Origin: Paraphysomonas bandaiensis
Taxonomy: Eukaryota; Chrysophyceae
Assembly: GCA_965644295.1 (NCBI GenBank)
Contig: CBFFRP010000066.1
Span: forward strand, 372,001-436,000
DNA length: 64,000 nt
Direction: 5' to 3'
In this document: positions 47,257 through 60,400 of the stretch, piece by piece
Layout: each line of letters begins with the position of its first letter
Numbering within the stretch: position 1 is the first letter of the stretch
Notes under the pieces: model-generated
What the model saw: only the letters and a program-made list of their open reading frames with translations
Database searches by the model: none
What the model was told of the DNA's origin: nothing
Translations under genes and position numbers: made by a program

Positions 47257-48034
47257 CGATTGTGCTTCCGTGTACCTTGTATATTACTATTTGTTACATA
47301 TTACTTTGAGATAATTCGGAGCCGAAGTTCTGTATGGTCGGAATAAATTAGTACAATTACAATGTAGTTGGCAATAATAACTACAAATGAAATGAGTCCG
47401 ATATGCTTGCCCTTTATATATTCGATGGCGGTTCTAAGTAGAACAGGTAGAGTATCTTTTGAAAAAGAATAGCAATATCGATCGAAAGCTGTTCAATGAA
47501 GTACATGTCGATGATAAGGCTCTAAATCAATAATAATATTATCACAATGCTGAGAAGCATGATATTTACATAGGTTTACATGATGTAGTACCCTGTATGC
47601 TGTATACAATGATGAAGCCATTGTTTTGATGTGATTATATGAATCGTTTTTTATAAACCCATTTAGTATATAGATTTTATTATCTATTGGCCTGATGGAG
47701 TTTGAGGAAATATTATGAATATTACTTAGCCAGCCCTTGGTGGTGCAGATGTTTCTTATTATCTTATTATGCAACAACTCAAAGTATTTCTCGATATAAG
47801 TGTACTAACACCTGAAGAAAGGCACAACCAGTCGCTATTAGATGGCATATGAACATCTTAACTGAGCTTTCGTTCGTCACTGTGACCTGGTATTCTGACA
47901 CAAGCTAATAGAAATTCGAAACGTGATACATGCACAATTGTAGGGTTATTAATACAAACGGAATGAATACTGCATATATTCCAAACGCAATCCACTCATA
48001 GTGATACCGCACGATAGAGTTATAAGAACGGATA
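47257..48034. other. Spacer between convergent EF-hand and NDUFA8-like genes
   Basis: AT-rich, no gene recognised; a 94-codon open frame at 47,493-47,777 (-) has no recognisable features. Holds the 3' ends of both neighbours. Confidence 0.4.
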
Positions 48035-48508
48035 TTAATCACTCTTGTTAGCTTTATCTCTATTATTCCAGCAGTCCACCAAATTCTGCTCAGTGATTAC
48101 GCAATCCTGGATACGAAAAGTATGATTGTCCAGACAGGCTGAATACCTCGAAAACTCTCTTCCGCATGATCTTTTCAACTCTGATATACTGAAAGAACTG
48201 TGAGAATACATCTATCTACAAAGTGTGTCTGACACTGATACTTACACATTCTTAGTACAGACACGAACAAGGTCTCCGTGATCAATACAAACACCCGGAT
48301 GCTCTCCTTTCTCCATTTTACATTTTAAAAAATTCTTATTTACTGTAGAACATTCTCTGCCTAGAAATTTCCCAGCAGCCCATAGATCCATTGAGGACGG
48401 AGCATCCAGTAATGTGGACTGCTCCCATTTCAAATAATCAGGAAAATCCTTCTCAATATCGCGGATTGGGCGACTTGCTGAACCAAGGGTTTTCAAGTTA
48501 TCTACCAT
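48035..48508 (-). CDS. NDUFA8: NADH dehydrogenase (complex I) subunit NDUFA8-like, twin CHCH
   Basis: Exon 1 48508..48246 and exon 2 48188..48035, joined by a 57-bp GTAAGT..CAG intron that splits the Val88 codon in frame; 138 aa. Four CX9C motifs: C53-C63 (CSTVNKNFLKC), C74-C84 (CIDHGDLVRVC), C96-C106 (CGREFSRYSAC) and C117-C127 (CVITEQNLVDC). Two CHCH domains in one ~140-170 aa protein, with LGREC..NK.FL.CK..., matches NDUFA8 (PGIV), an accessory subunit on the intermembrane-space side of mitochondrial complex I, imported and oxidised by the Mia40 pathway. No presequence is expected or seen. The C-terminal extension of animal NDUFA8 is absent, as in many protists. Confidence 0.9.
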
Positions 48509-48952
48509 TATGTAGCTGGATATAATAATGCAATGAGTGAATGGATTGCGAGTGCAATGAAACTATTGCCATACTGCAGCTGTGCATGTCGCTCATATAT
48601 GAGTACAAGCATAGAGAGCATGGTGTGTGATATACGGAGTATACACTAACGTATATTGAGTGATATTATATGCTGCTGTATATTGTGCTACGTAAGATGT
48701 GTGATTTCCTACATTCGGTCAAAAAATTCCAGAAAAACAGGAGTTCAGGTCTATAAAGTAGTGATTTTATACTGCATAGGTCAGAAATGAATATTTTTTG
48801 ACGGGAAAAATACCACATTTCTGAATTAAAAAAAGCATTCGACTGGTACAGTGAATTTCATATGAATCGCTCGATATCTAGACATATATATACATATAGA
48901 GCCACTATGAGTCCATAACCCTGACATGCGTATATCTGAAAACAATTAAACT
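48509..48952. promoter_or_regulatory. Divergent upstream region (NDUFA8-like / small membrane protein)
   Basis: 444-bp spacer between the ATGs of two divergent genes, with several ATATAC/GTATAT palindromic runs (48,590-48,680). Promoters of both genes by position. No specific element recognised. Confidence 0.35.
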
Positions 48953-49231
48953 ATGAATGAAAAATGGCTTTGTTTGATTGCCTCCATCATAATCGATTTG
49001 ATTGGACTGGCTACATATCTTTTTCCTGGAATTGGTGAATCTTTAGACATTGCATGGGCACCTGTATCTGCGTCACTACTGCACTATATGTATGGGAATT
49101 GGCTAGTAACTATCGGTAACTTTTTTGAAGAAATTAGCCCTGGTCTAGACTTTATTCCAACAGCATTAATTGCATGGTATTTCACTTTCTGTCACTCCAA
49201 CAGACGCCCCACAAACTTGAGAGCAGATTGA
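48953..49231 (+). CDS. Small conserved two-helix membrane protein
   Basis: Single-exon, 92 aa. A first hydrophobic helix (LCLIASIIIDLIGLATYLFP, residues ~6-25) is followed by GIGESLDIAWAPVSASLL and a second hydrophobic segment ending ISPGLDFIPTALIAWYFTFC. The order GE..DI.WAP.SA....G.....F.EE..PG.DFIP recurs, as I recall, in uncharacterised small membrane proteins of plants and algae. Location (plastid, ER or mitochondrion) and function unknown. No signal or transit peptide is obvious. ORF length, ATG start and the conserved Pro/Asp pattern make it likely real. Confidence 0.65.
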   Translation: MNEKWLCLIASIIIDLIGLATYLFPGIGESLDIAWAPVSASLLHYMYGNWLVTIGNFFEEISPGLDFIPTALIAWYFTFCHSNRRPTNLRAD

Positions 49232-49637
49232 ATATACAGTAACTGATATCAGGGTTTGTCAGTGTATATTGAAGAAGAATATAAGTGGTGTACAAAGGAC
49301 TTTGGAAATATCTAATACAGAATTGAACTTGAAGTATATAGAATGTGAAATGAAAATTTGTAAATGTTAGGTGTTGGGAGCAGAGAGTTGCTGATATTCT
49401 TGCGATTAACCATTATCAGGGATTGGTTGTTTATATTACGTTCCTTTACGGGTATGATATCCAGGTTCAATTTAAATGAACTACTATATCCGTATTACTT
49501 ATCCACATGGGGTTTTGTCGTAATAAAATTTAGCCAACATCCTGTAGTATCTTTTCGGTCATGATATAGAAAGTTTGAATTACTATTTTCATTTTCACGA
49601 GACTTGCTACATGCCGTACAAAATTAACTAATTTTAA
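49232..49637. other. Spacer, no feature recognised
   Basis: AT-rich 3' flank of the small membrane protein leading to the CCTAGTC element. An open stretch at 49,364-49,564 has no features. Confidence 0.35.
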
Positions 49638-49915
49638 GGTTAACGGGTCTATTATTCGAGCTTGTCAAAAAGGTAGAATGACCTAGTCACATTGAATATT
49701 CACCTAGTCAAAAACAAAAATTATCACTCTAACTTGGGAGCGCTATAGTATGTAGTATCATAAACATCTAGTCAACCTCGTCGTTGATAAAATCTATATC
49801 GTCATGATATAAGGCTTTGAACAGTGGAGTCCTGCCTATATCGCTATAACTCTCTATATTTCTATTCTCTAACTTAGCTTAGTTTCGACCTATGTTTATG
49901 TTTATTTGACCTGCA

Positions 49916-50190
49916 GTGACCCTCAACAAAGTTGGACTTGTACCTTTTCGTGGTGTTCTGGGGGATAAGTACCAGAGATATTTCTCCGGGAGCTAACATG
50001 AGGCGCATATATAGTCAGCAGATATTGCTCTGCTCACTCATAACCGAATTCTTGTGTGGTACAAGGGACACAAATAAGTGTCTCTTGTGTAGACGTCTTT
50101 GGGCCCTGAGGAATAAACAGGCATCCGGGAATGGGACCACCTCAAAGGCATCCTCCGGAGTAGTGGTTGCCCCTTGGTGCTTGCGGTGAC
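49916..50190 (+). pseudogene. Degenerate LRR-like fragment, copy 1
   Basis: About 200 bp here is similar to the reverse complement of 62,144-62,341 (shared blocks: ACAAAGTTGGACTTG/AATAAAGTCGGACTCG, GGTGTTCTGGG, TTTCTC, ATCCGGGAATGGG.CCACCTCAA). Translated pieces (STGEIS.., IREWAHLNGI-like) resemble broken plant/stramenopile-type LRRs (SGEIPPEL.., L..LxLNGN). It lies inside the short CCTAGTC element. Confidence 0.5.
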
Positions 50191-50310
50191 GCACAAGCAG
50201 CTTTAGAAGCGCTAAGTAGTAGGATATCAGAATTAAGCACTAGTTAGTAAAATTGTTTTGCCGCGTTACTTTTAACTCTTACATGCTATTGATTGCTAAT
50301 AATCCTGCAG
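50163..50310 (-). repeat. Hairpin-core dispersed repeat, copy 3
   Basis: Read on the minus strand: AACTAGTGCTTAATTCTGAT upstream, core AAAGCTGCTTGTGCGTCACC then GCAAGCACCAAGG. The inner hairpins are kept, but the outer 3' stem arm is replaced where the LRR-like fragment joins. Confidence 0.85.
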
Positions 50311-50395
50311 TGACTTCTATACTAGAATTTGCTTGGTTAAATCGTTCCTTAAAAAGTTATTATGACTAGGTAGTTCAATCAATTTTACATGCCCC

Positions 50396-51461
50396 AAATT
50401 TAGCTGTCATTTAAAGGTTTAAGTATTTTTCGTCACTAAATTACTACGTATTTGCTTAACACTACTTCTGCTACGATTCTATGATTACCACATATAACAC
50501 ATAGTAAACTACACTTACTCAACACTATGAAGATATTGTCACCACATACTTATTTTACAACGTTAATGTCGTAAAATTATGACTGTGTTCCTTCAAGTAT
50601 AGCACGCGTTGTATATTACAATACATCTGCAATCTATTAGGAAATCTACATCAGATCAATAAGTTATTACATACCTCACCACACAATGTACTTCATTTAG
50701 CAGGATTCTATTCTATGTTCTTGCCTCCTGGAAGTAGAAATTGAGTAACAATCAAAGTGACCACACACGTTTAGTAGACGTCGCTATATCACACATTCAG
50801 GAACAGAAAATGAATTGACAGGTCCTTGAAAGAGGATCCTTATTATGTCTGGATTCCATGTTATCGTGTCGGTGATTCTCTAACTCTGTATGTTATATTG
50901 AGATGATTTTCATCGACACCAAATAAAAGAGCTCGGAGGATTGTGAACAATGTGTCTAGAGTTCTATGGAGGGATGGGGAGGATCTCGACCCTTACTAGA
51001 GTTCTACATCGAGAAGGATCTTAAGGCTCTGGATGTTTGCATATATGATCGATTAGATGGGCGATATTTTGAATGTAGTGGCTTTTTATATTATAAAAAA
51101 ACCCTCTTTATATGATGAGCATCTAATATTCAAGGTTTTCAGGATTATTTTCATGGTATATCCAGACATATGAAATATATCCGTAATTTCGCCAAATTTT
51201 GGATAAGAATAGAACAACGTTGAAGATGGGCAAGCGGAGTGGTACATATATGTACATGTACAGAAGTACGTCAGACACACACTGGCGTATGCTCCATCCA
51301 AAAATCACATACGACTCGTCCATATATTATGATGCGTGTCGTCTATTGGGGAATGAAGTGAAGGGATGGATCTCAGTGTTGTTCATTGACCACACCTGAC
51401 GACTGGAGGGATGATACAACATACCTTCACAAGGAAGTAGTACCACAGGCCACATAACGTG
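50396..51461. other. Upstream region of surface protein B
   Basis: AT-rich in the first 400 bp, then mixed. No gene recognised; open frames at 51,086-51,400 on both strands have no features. The last ~300 bp should contain the promoter of protein B. It shows no similarity to the upstream region of protein A although the coding exons are nearly identical. Confidence 0.4.
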
Positions 51462-54400
51462 ATGACTGGAGAGAGTATGCGTGATGTGTTTCTTGTTGTG
51501 TTATGTGCTCTGTCTCTTATAGGGGGAAGTGTAGATGCAGGTGTGGTTGATGGTTTGTTAGACTGTTTCCTCTCATAACATTTACACGTAGAGAACTGTG
51601 GCAACTCTACTACGGATGTTATCGATATGCTCACGAAACAGCCGCGAGAATCGGTTTGGATTGAAGGCGGATTCACCACTGCAGGAGACCAGGAGTGGAG
51701 GAATATATCAACCATATTCAACACATTTGAGAATGCTGTTGTGTTCATTAGTCTCCCAGAGATAGATGGTGAAACATCCAATGATGGGTATCCTGCTATT
51801 GCTCGCGTTCGCAACGCCACCACATCTGGACAGATCAGCTTCGAAGTTAAGCTGTATCAAGCAAACGATAGTTACTGTTTAAAGACATGGAACATTCCTG
51901 AACCAATATTTCCTGAGCTAAAGTTGTCATGGATTGTTGCTGAACAGGGTGCATTTAACCTCACTGGTAATTACTTCATGATAGGAGAGGGGCCGATAAA
52001 CCGTGTGAGTGCTGACGTGACGAATCAAAGCAATTTTGTACGATTTGACTTTCCTGTTGGTTGCGAATCGTCAACAGTCAGTTGTGCGTTTGAGGAGGGC
52101 ACCTCAATGGGCATAATTCTTCAGCTCCAAGATGTCGTTTATGACCGCCTGTTAATACCCCGTGGGTACGCTCTGCGCAGAAAATTCGCAAGGGTCGTTT
52201 TACAACCTCACGACTCTGTAGACTCAAGTTACTATGTGATGCCCATGAATGAGCAGCTAGCGTACATGGCCTTCCGAACTGGATTTGTGATAAGTTGTAT
52301 TGAGCAAATGTCATTTGAAACTCACAGTTATAGTGGTGTTACCAACACAAAGCTCGACATCGACTATACCTTTACGTATGTACTTCCGCCAGGAGTGTAC
52401 GGCACCGTAGGTACATCCACCAGTTTGGCGGACTCAACTGGACTGCGTGCGTTCGATCGCACCGTGACAGGATCTAGTATTATCACCCAGGAGGACCAGT
52501 GCTACGACGAAGAGACCATTCACACCACCGGTGAAACAGTGTATGTCATGATTGTTGGGGAACAGATTCTGGTAGAATCGTGTACAGTGTGTAAGGCGGT
52601 ATTTACCCCGGATACCACAGCCTGGCCGACATCAGTACCTACAGCAGTGCCGACAATTGTGCCGACTGGTGAACCATCTTCAATTCCTAGTATTGTACCT
52701 ACTAGTCTCCCCTCAGTAACACCTTCTGGTGAGCCATCAGCTGTGCCATCTCAGACACCAACTGGAGTACCCTCTGGGATTCCATCTGGAGAACCATCTG
52801 CTGTACCTTCCCAGCTTCCTACTGGAGAGCCTTCAGGGTCCCCATCTAGTGTTCCATCATCTGTACCGAGTGCAATGCCCACCGGAGTGCCTTCGGGAGT
52901 CCCATCTGGTGAGCCAACTACACTACCCACATCGTTTCCCTCCTCTGTGCCGACTACTTCTTGCCCGTCTGCACAGCCTAGTCGTCTTCCCTCTGCTCTT
53001 CCCACATATGAACCGACGTCATCACCAACCATATGCACTGAGGTCTTCAATCGCAGTGCTGATGTGATCGATATGATTAGTAAGAAGACAGTCGACTTTA
53101 TCTGGGTTGAGGTAGGGTTCACTGTCGCGGACGACCAGAATTGGGTGGCTCAGTCATCACTGTACGCATCTTTTGTGGATCCTGTTGTTTTTGTTAGCTT
53201 GCCTGAAATTCCTGGAGAGACATCCAATGAGGGTTTCCCTGCAATTACCAGAATTCGAAATGTCAGACGAGATGAAGGACGAGTTGCATTCGACTTGAAG
53301 TTGTACCAGGCGAACGACAGCTACTGCTCTAAGCAGTGGAGTATACCAACGCCTATATTTCCTGCAGTTAATCTGTCGTGGATGGTGGTTGAACAGGGTG
53401 CATTCAATTTGTCTGGGTACTATTTCATGGCTGGGAGTGGGCCGATCACTCGGCAGAATTCAGACGTTTCGGACCAGTCTAATTTTGTGAGGTTCGACTA
53501 CCCGGTCAACTGTGAATCATCAACTGTGAGCTGTGCATTTGATGAGGGAGCTTCTATTGGAATCATTCTTCAACTCCAGACGCTTGTTTACGATCGGCTA
53601 CTGATACCTCGTGGCCGAATTGTTCGTCGACGCAACGCCATATTAGTACTTCAGCCCCATGATTCGTCAGACTCTAGTTATTACGTTATGACGACTCCTG
53701 AGACACTAGCTTATATGGCATTTGAAGTCGGTGCAGCGATCAGTTGTGTGGAGAGAATGACGTTTGAAACTCTCTCCTGGACCGGTGTTACGAATGTAAA
53801 GTTAGATATAGAGTATGATTTTCAATACACGATTCCACCTGGTGTGTATGGTACTATTGGTACGTCAACAAGCCTCGCTGATAGTACTGGGTTGAGGGCA
53901 TTTGCAAGAACAACTGACGGAGCGAGTATCATCACTCAGGAGGATCAGTGTGTAGATGAGGAGACAGAGCACACAACAGGGGAAACGGTGTATGCGATGA
54001 TTGTAGGCGAGCAGAATTTGCGATCATCGTGCACTGTCTGCAGTGTTCTTTTTACGCCTTTTGGTGGATTATCTGTATCCCCGACGTTGGCACCCACGTC
54101 TCCCTCTGCTGCTCCATCTACCTCTCCTAGCTTTGTTCCCACATTTACACCCACGATATCTGCTGCACCTTCTATATCTGCAGAACCTACTATTACCTCT
54201 GCCCCAAGTATATGCACGCCGGATATGAATGGGACATCCGAGGTTATTGATATGATTCAAAAGAAGTACGTTGAGAACGTGTGGATAGAGGCTGGGTTTG
54301 CATCAGCTGACGATCAGGAGTGGACGAAAGTGTCCTCCACGTACGATTCGTTCGTGAATCCAGTGGTGTTTGTGAGTCTTCCTGAGATCGAGGGAGAAAC

Positions 54401-57400
54401 TTCCAACGAAGGAGTTCCTGCCATTGCCCGAGTAAAAAATATTAGTCGACTCAATGGTCGTGTTGAATTCGACGTGAAACTGTATCAAGCGAATGATAGT
54501 TATTGTTCGAAGGAGTGGAGGATTCCAATACCAATTAGTCCTCCCATTGACTTGGCATGGATTGTTGTCGAACAGGGAGCGTTTAATTTGTCGGGACACT
54601 ACTTTATGATCGGAAGTGGGCCAATTACTCGACAGAATGCTGATGTAACGAATTCATCAAATTTTGTACGATTTGATTATCCAGTAAACTGTGATTCAGC
54701 AACTGTGAGTTGTGAATTTTCGGAAGATGATGGCATTGGTGTAATTTTACAGATACAAACACTTGTATATGATCGTCTGTTGATTCCTCGTGGTGTTGTG
54801 GTTCGACGCCGCAATATGTTGCTGGTACTCCAACCTCACGACTCTGAAAATCCTAGTTATTACGCAATGACTGACCCCGAATTACTTGCGTATATGGTCT
54901 TCGAAACAAATATAGATATTAGTTGTGTTGAAGATTTCACCATAGAGACACAGGAATTTTTGGGTGTGACTAATATTAATAGATACATCGAGTATAACTA
55001 CTTGTACATCCAGTCTCCTGGTGTGTTTGGTACGGTTGGGTCCTCCAATAGTCTTACTGACAGCACCGGCCTTAGATCATTTGATAGGACAAATGAAGGA
55101 GCGAGTATTATCACTCAGGAAGACCAATGTGTGGATGAAGAGACGGACCATACCACTGGAGAAACTGTGTACACCATGGTGGTGGGTCAGCAACGATCGC
55201 AATCTGCCTGTGTTGTATGTAAAGCGCTATTCACTCGGGGAAAGGCTTTTACACCTACTCCGCTACCTACGGCAACCCCAACGTTGTTTCCCACATCCAG
55301 TTCACCGTCGTCTCTTCCTACGGCAACGCCGTCATCATTCCCAACTGCAACACCGTCAGTTACTCCTTCCTCGCTGCCTACTAGCATTCCTTCGTTTCCA
55401 CCAACCCATCAACCGACGCCAATTCCGACGTTTCTGCCAAGTGCAGAACCGACTGCGACACCCACTGAGCAGCCGAGTTTCACACCAACGAGTTTTCCAT
55501 CTGGATTGCCATCATCAGTTCCGTCAGGTCAACCTTCTCTGATTCCGTCGAGTTTTCCGTCGTCTACACCAAGCACACATCCTACATCAAGCCCAACCGC
55601 GATTCCATCTGCAGTTCCATCATTCCTTCCATCCGGACTGCCATCATCTGGCCCAACGTCGATTCCTTCGTCTGCCCCGTCGTCTAGGCCATCACACGTA
55701 CCGACTACATCACTGCCATCTCTCCAACCAACCGCAGTCCCTTCCGGGGTACCGTCGCAGATGCCGTCAGGCCTCCCCACTAGCCCACCAACCTTTATCC
55801 CTTCCGCTATGCCATCATCAGTTCCATCAGCAGTACCAACGTCTTGTGGGGATCTTCCTAATAGAAGTGTTGATGTGATCGACATGATTAGGCATACACC
55901 AATTGATAAACCATGGATGGAAGCAGGGTTTGCACGAGCTGATGATCAACAATGGGTCACACTTTCTTCCACTCTGGATTCATTTCATGATCCAGTTGTG
56001 TTTGTGAGTCTTCCTGAAATTGATGGGGATACATCGAGTGAGGGAATCCCTGCAATTGCTAGAGTTAATAATATTACACGTGATACTGGTCGAGTTGTGT
56101 TTAGTGTAAAGCTCTATCAGGCAAACGACAGTTTCTGCTCCAAGGAGTGGAGAGTTCCTGTACCAATTTCACCCGCAATATACTTGGAATGGATGGTTGT
56201 TGAGCAGGGAGCATTCAACCTATCTGGTCATAAATTCATTATAGGTAGTGGACCGATTACTCGCACAAATGATGATGTTACCGACCAGTCGAATTTTGTG
56301 AGGTTTGATTATCCCGTGAACTGTGAGTCGTCCACAATCAGCTGTGCTTTCGATGAAGGTGTGCCTGTTGGTATGATATTACAATTGCAGACTTTAGTAT
56401 ACGACCGCTTGCTGATCCCTCGTGGCCGTAATGTTCGTCGACGCAATGCAGTATTAGTTCTTCAGCCCCATGATTCGTCAGATTCTAGTTATTATGTCAT
56501 GACGACTCCTGAAACTCTAGCTTATATGGCTTTTCAAACGGGAATATCAATCGGCTGCATCGAAGGCCTTTCTGTCGAGACAATGGAATATGTTGGGGTA
56601 ACGAATACCAAGCTGGATGTGAATTATGTGTATTCATACACTCGCCCACCTGGTGTGTATGGCACTATTGGCACGTCCACAAGTCTCGCTGATAGTACTG
56701 GATTGAGGGCGTTTGCAAGAACAACTGGCGGAGCGAGTATCATTACTCAGGAGGATCAGTGTGTAGATGAGGAGACAGACCACACAACTGGAGAGAAAGT
56801 GTATACATTCGTTGCAGGACAGCAGGTGAACGAACCTTCGTGCACGCTTTGTGGGGTCGTATTTACTGTCCCTTCAGCGCCCACTACCTATCCGACTACA
56901 CGCCCTCCCTCCAGTCCAAGTGGGACTCCCACTGAACCGCCGTCCTCACTTCCGTCGTCTTGTCCTTCCTCTTCACCATCGCACGTCCCTTCTGTGTTAC
57001 CAACGGCGCGTCCTACCTCAGTACCATCAGCTGAGCCAACGTTATCTCCTACATTTAGCCCTACCATGGATCCGACACAAGCGCCCACTGCACATCCTAC
57101 ACTGTGTCCTACAATACAGCCTACGTCAACACCAACATCATCTCCTACACTGGCTCCTACTTCTTCCCCCACGTTAACTCCGACTACTAGTCCTACCTGT
57201 TTTCCTACTTCGGTTCCAAGTGCATCACCGACAACCTCTCCTACTTGCCATCCAACATCTGATCCTACGTCCTTACCAACCACATCTCCTACTGTTTCAC
57301 CAAGTGCTGCTCCAACTGCTGTTCCTACATCAGTACCATCAGCTGAGCCGACGTTATCTCCTACATTTAGCCCTACCGTGGATCCGACACAAGTACCCAC

Positions 57401-60400
57401 TACACATCCTTCACTGTGTCCTACATTGAAACCCACGACAACACCAACATCATCACCTACACTGGCTCCAACTTCTTCCCCCACGTTAACTCCGACTACT
57501 AGTCCTACTTGTTTTCCTACATCGACACCAAGTGCATCGCCGACAACATCTCCTACTTGCCATCCAACATCGACACCAAGTGCATCGCCGACAACCTCTC
57601 CTACTTGCCATCCAACATCTGATCCTACGTCCTTACCAACCACATCTCCTACTGCTTCACCAAGTGCTGCTCCGACTGCGGCTCCTACTTCAGTACCATC
57701 AGCTGAGCCAACTTTATCTCCTACATTTAGCCCTACCGTGGATCCGACACAAGCGCCCACTACACATCCTTCACTGTGTCCTACAGTAAAGCCTACGACA
57801 ACACCAACATCATCACCTACACTGGCTCCTACTTCTTCCCCCACGTTAACTCCGACCACTAGTCCTACCTGTTTTCCTACTTCGGTTCCAAGTGCATCGC
57901 CGACAACCTCTCCTACTTGCCGTCCAACATCTGATCCTACGTCCTTACCAACCACATCTCCTACTGTTTCACCAAGTGCTACTCCAACTGCTTCCCCTAC
58001 TTCAGTACCATCAGCTGAGCCAACGTTATCTCCTACATTTAGCCCTACCGTGGATCCGACACAAGCGCCCACTGCGCATCCTTCGCTGTGTCCTACCGTA
58101 AAACCCACGACAACACCAACATCATCACCTACACTGGCTCCTACTTCTTCCCCCACGTTAACTCCGACTACTAGTCCTACCTGTTTTCCTACATCGACAC
58201 CAAGTGCATCGCCGACAACCTCTCCTACTTGCCGTCCAACATCTGATCCTACGTCCTTACCAACCACATCTCCTACTGTTTCACCAAGTGCTACTCCAAC
58301 TGCTTCCCCTACTTCAGTACCATCAGCTGAGCCAACGTTATCTCCTACATTTAGCCCTACCGTGGATCCGACACAAGCACTCTCTGCGCATCCTTCACTG
58401 TGTCCTACAGTAAAGCCCACGACAACACCAACATCATCACCTACACTGGCTCCAACTTCTTCCCCCACGTTAACTCCGACTACTAGTCCTACCTGTTTTC
58501 CTACATCGACACCAAGTGCATCGCCGACAACCTCTCCTACTTGCCGTCCAACATCTGATCCTACGTCCTTACCAACCACATCTCCTACTGTTTCACCAAG
58601 TGCTGCTCCGACTGCTGTTCCAACTTCAGTACCATCAGCTGAGCCAACGTTATCTCCTACATTTAGCCCTACCGTGGATCCGACACAAGCGCCCACTGCA
58701 CATCCTTCACTGTGTCCTACAATACAGCCCACGACAATACCAACATCATCTCCAATAGTGGTCCCTACATCTTCCCCCACGTTAACTCCGACCACTAGTC
58801 CTACCTGTTTTCCTACATCGACACCAAGTGCAACGCCGACAACCTCTCCTACTGTTTCGCCAAGTGCTGCTCCGACTGCGGTTCCTACGTCAGTACCATC
58901 AGCTGAGCCAACTTTGTTTCCTACATTTAGCCCTACCGTGGATCCGACACAAGTACCCACTTCGCATCCTTCGCTGTGTCCTACAGTAAAACCCACGACA
59001 TTACCAACTTCATCACCTACAATACAGCCTACGACAATACCAACTTCATCACCTACACTGGTTCCTACTTCTTCCCCCACGTTAACTCCGACTACTAGTC
59101 CTACCTGTTTTCCTACATCGACACCAAGTGCATCGCCGACAACCTCTCCTACTTGCCATCCAACATCTGATCCTACGTCCTTACCAACCACATCTCCTAC
59201 TGTTTCACCAAGTGCTGCTCCAACTGCTTCCCCTACTTCAGTACCATCAGCTGAGCCAACTTTATCACCTACATTTAGCCCTACCGTGGATCCGACACAA
59301 GTACCCACTTCGCATCCTTCGCTGTGTCCTACCGTAAAACCCACGACAACACCAACATCATCACCTACACTGGCTCCTACTTCTTCCCCCACGTTAACTC
59401 CGACTACTAGTCCTACCTGTTTTCCTACATCGATACCAAGTGCATCGCCGACAACCTCTCCTACTTGCCGTCCAACATCTGATCCTACGTCCTTACCAAC
59501 CACATCTCCTACTGCTTCACCAAGTACTGCTCCAACTGCTGTACCAACCTTAACTTCAACACTTCCTTCAACTTCCCCTAGTCTATGTCCGTCATTTGCA
59601 ACCACCTATCAGCCAACAATTCTTCCGTCTGCACGACCGAGTGTTTCTCCGTCAATTGAAGGTGCAACTAGCCATCCCACTACTTTACCTTCAATGGCCC
59701 CGACTTTTGATCCTGTGGATGTTGCTGTCAGTGACCTTGTGGAGGCTTTCAATTTAGATGTACAGGGTTGGACTAGAGGTGGTAATGTATCTATTTGTGA
59801 CAGTGGTGGGACAGTTTTGAGTTGCGATGAAAACGGACACCTTACTTATCTTGATGTTAGAGGTAGTCAGATATCTGGAACTATCCCATCCAGTATCGGT
59901 GCCCTCACAACGCTTCTGGAAGCATATTTTTCGAACAACAATATCGAAGGCCCCTTACCTCTTGAACTTGGTTTACTTAAGAATCTAGCAACCCTAGATC
60001 TTGGATCAAATCTATTGGGAACTTCTGGACGGCGTAAGCTCAATGAATTGTGGTCTGGTCATCATATACGGAATCACGTTGGTTCAGTTGGTCGACGACT
60101 TCAGAATGACTTCGTCGATGATAGTTTCACTGCGATACAGGAAATGACGTCTCTTAAATATCTAGATATTAGTGGGAATGGCTTTGTTGGCCAGATTCCA
60201 TCATCTCTTTGTGCCCTTCCACTTGAGATATTTGTGGTCGTTTCAACACTGCCCTCCAGTAATGAAAACAGTTTCAGCTGTATTGCACAATGTTTACTCG
60301 AAAAAACTAATCTGGCCCTTGTTGTGCCGGCCACATTGGCTGCATGTCCAACAAATGTAACTCCCAATCCATCTTCCGCACCGACAGTTGAGAGTGATGT

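Larger units (their letters stand above)
49638..50395. mobile_element. Short (0.75 kb) CCTAGTC-type element
   Basis: The left end (49,638-49,725) reads TAACGGGTCTATTATTCGAG, then CCTAGTCAC and TATTCACCTAGTCAAAAAC. It aligns with the reverse complement of the right end of the 4.2-kb element (GGGATCTATTATTGAACC; CCTAGTCAC; TATTCACCTAGTCAAAAA). The right end holds TGACTAGG and TTCAATCAATTT near 50,364-50,390, the inverted partner. The interior carries an LRR-like relic and copy 3 of the hairpin-core repeat. It has no transposase, so it is non-autonomous. Confidence 0.65.
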
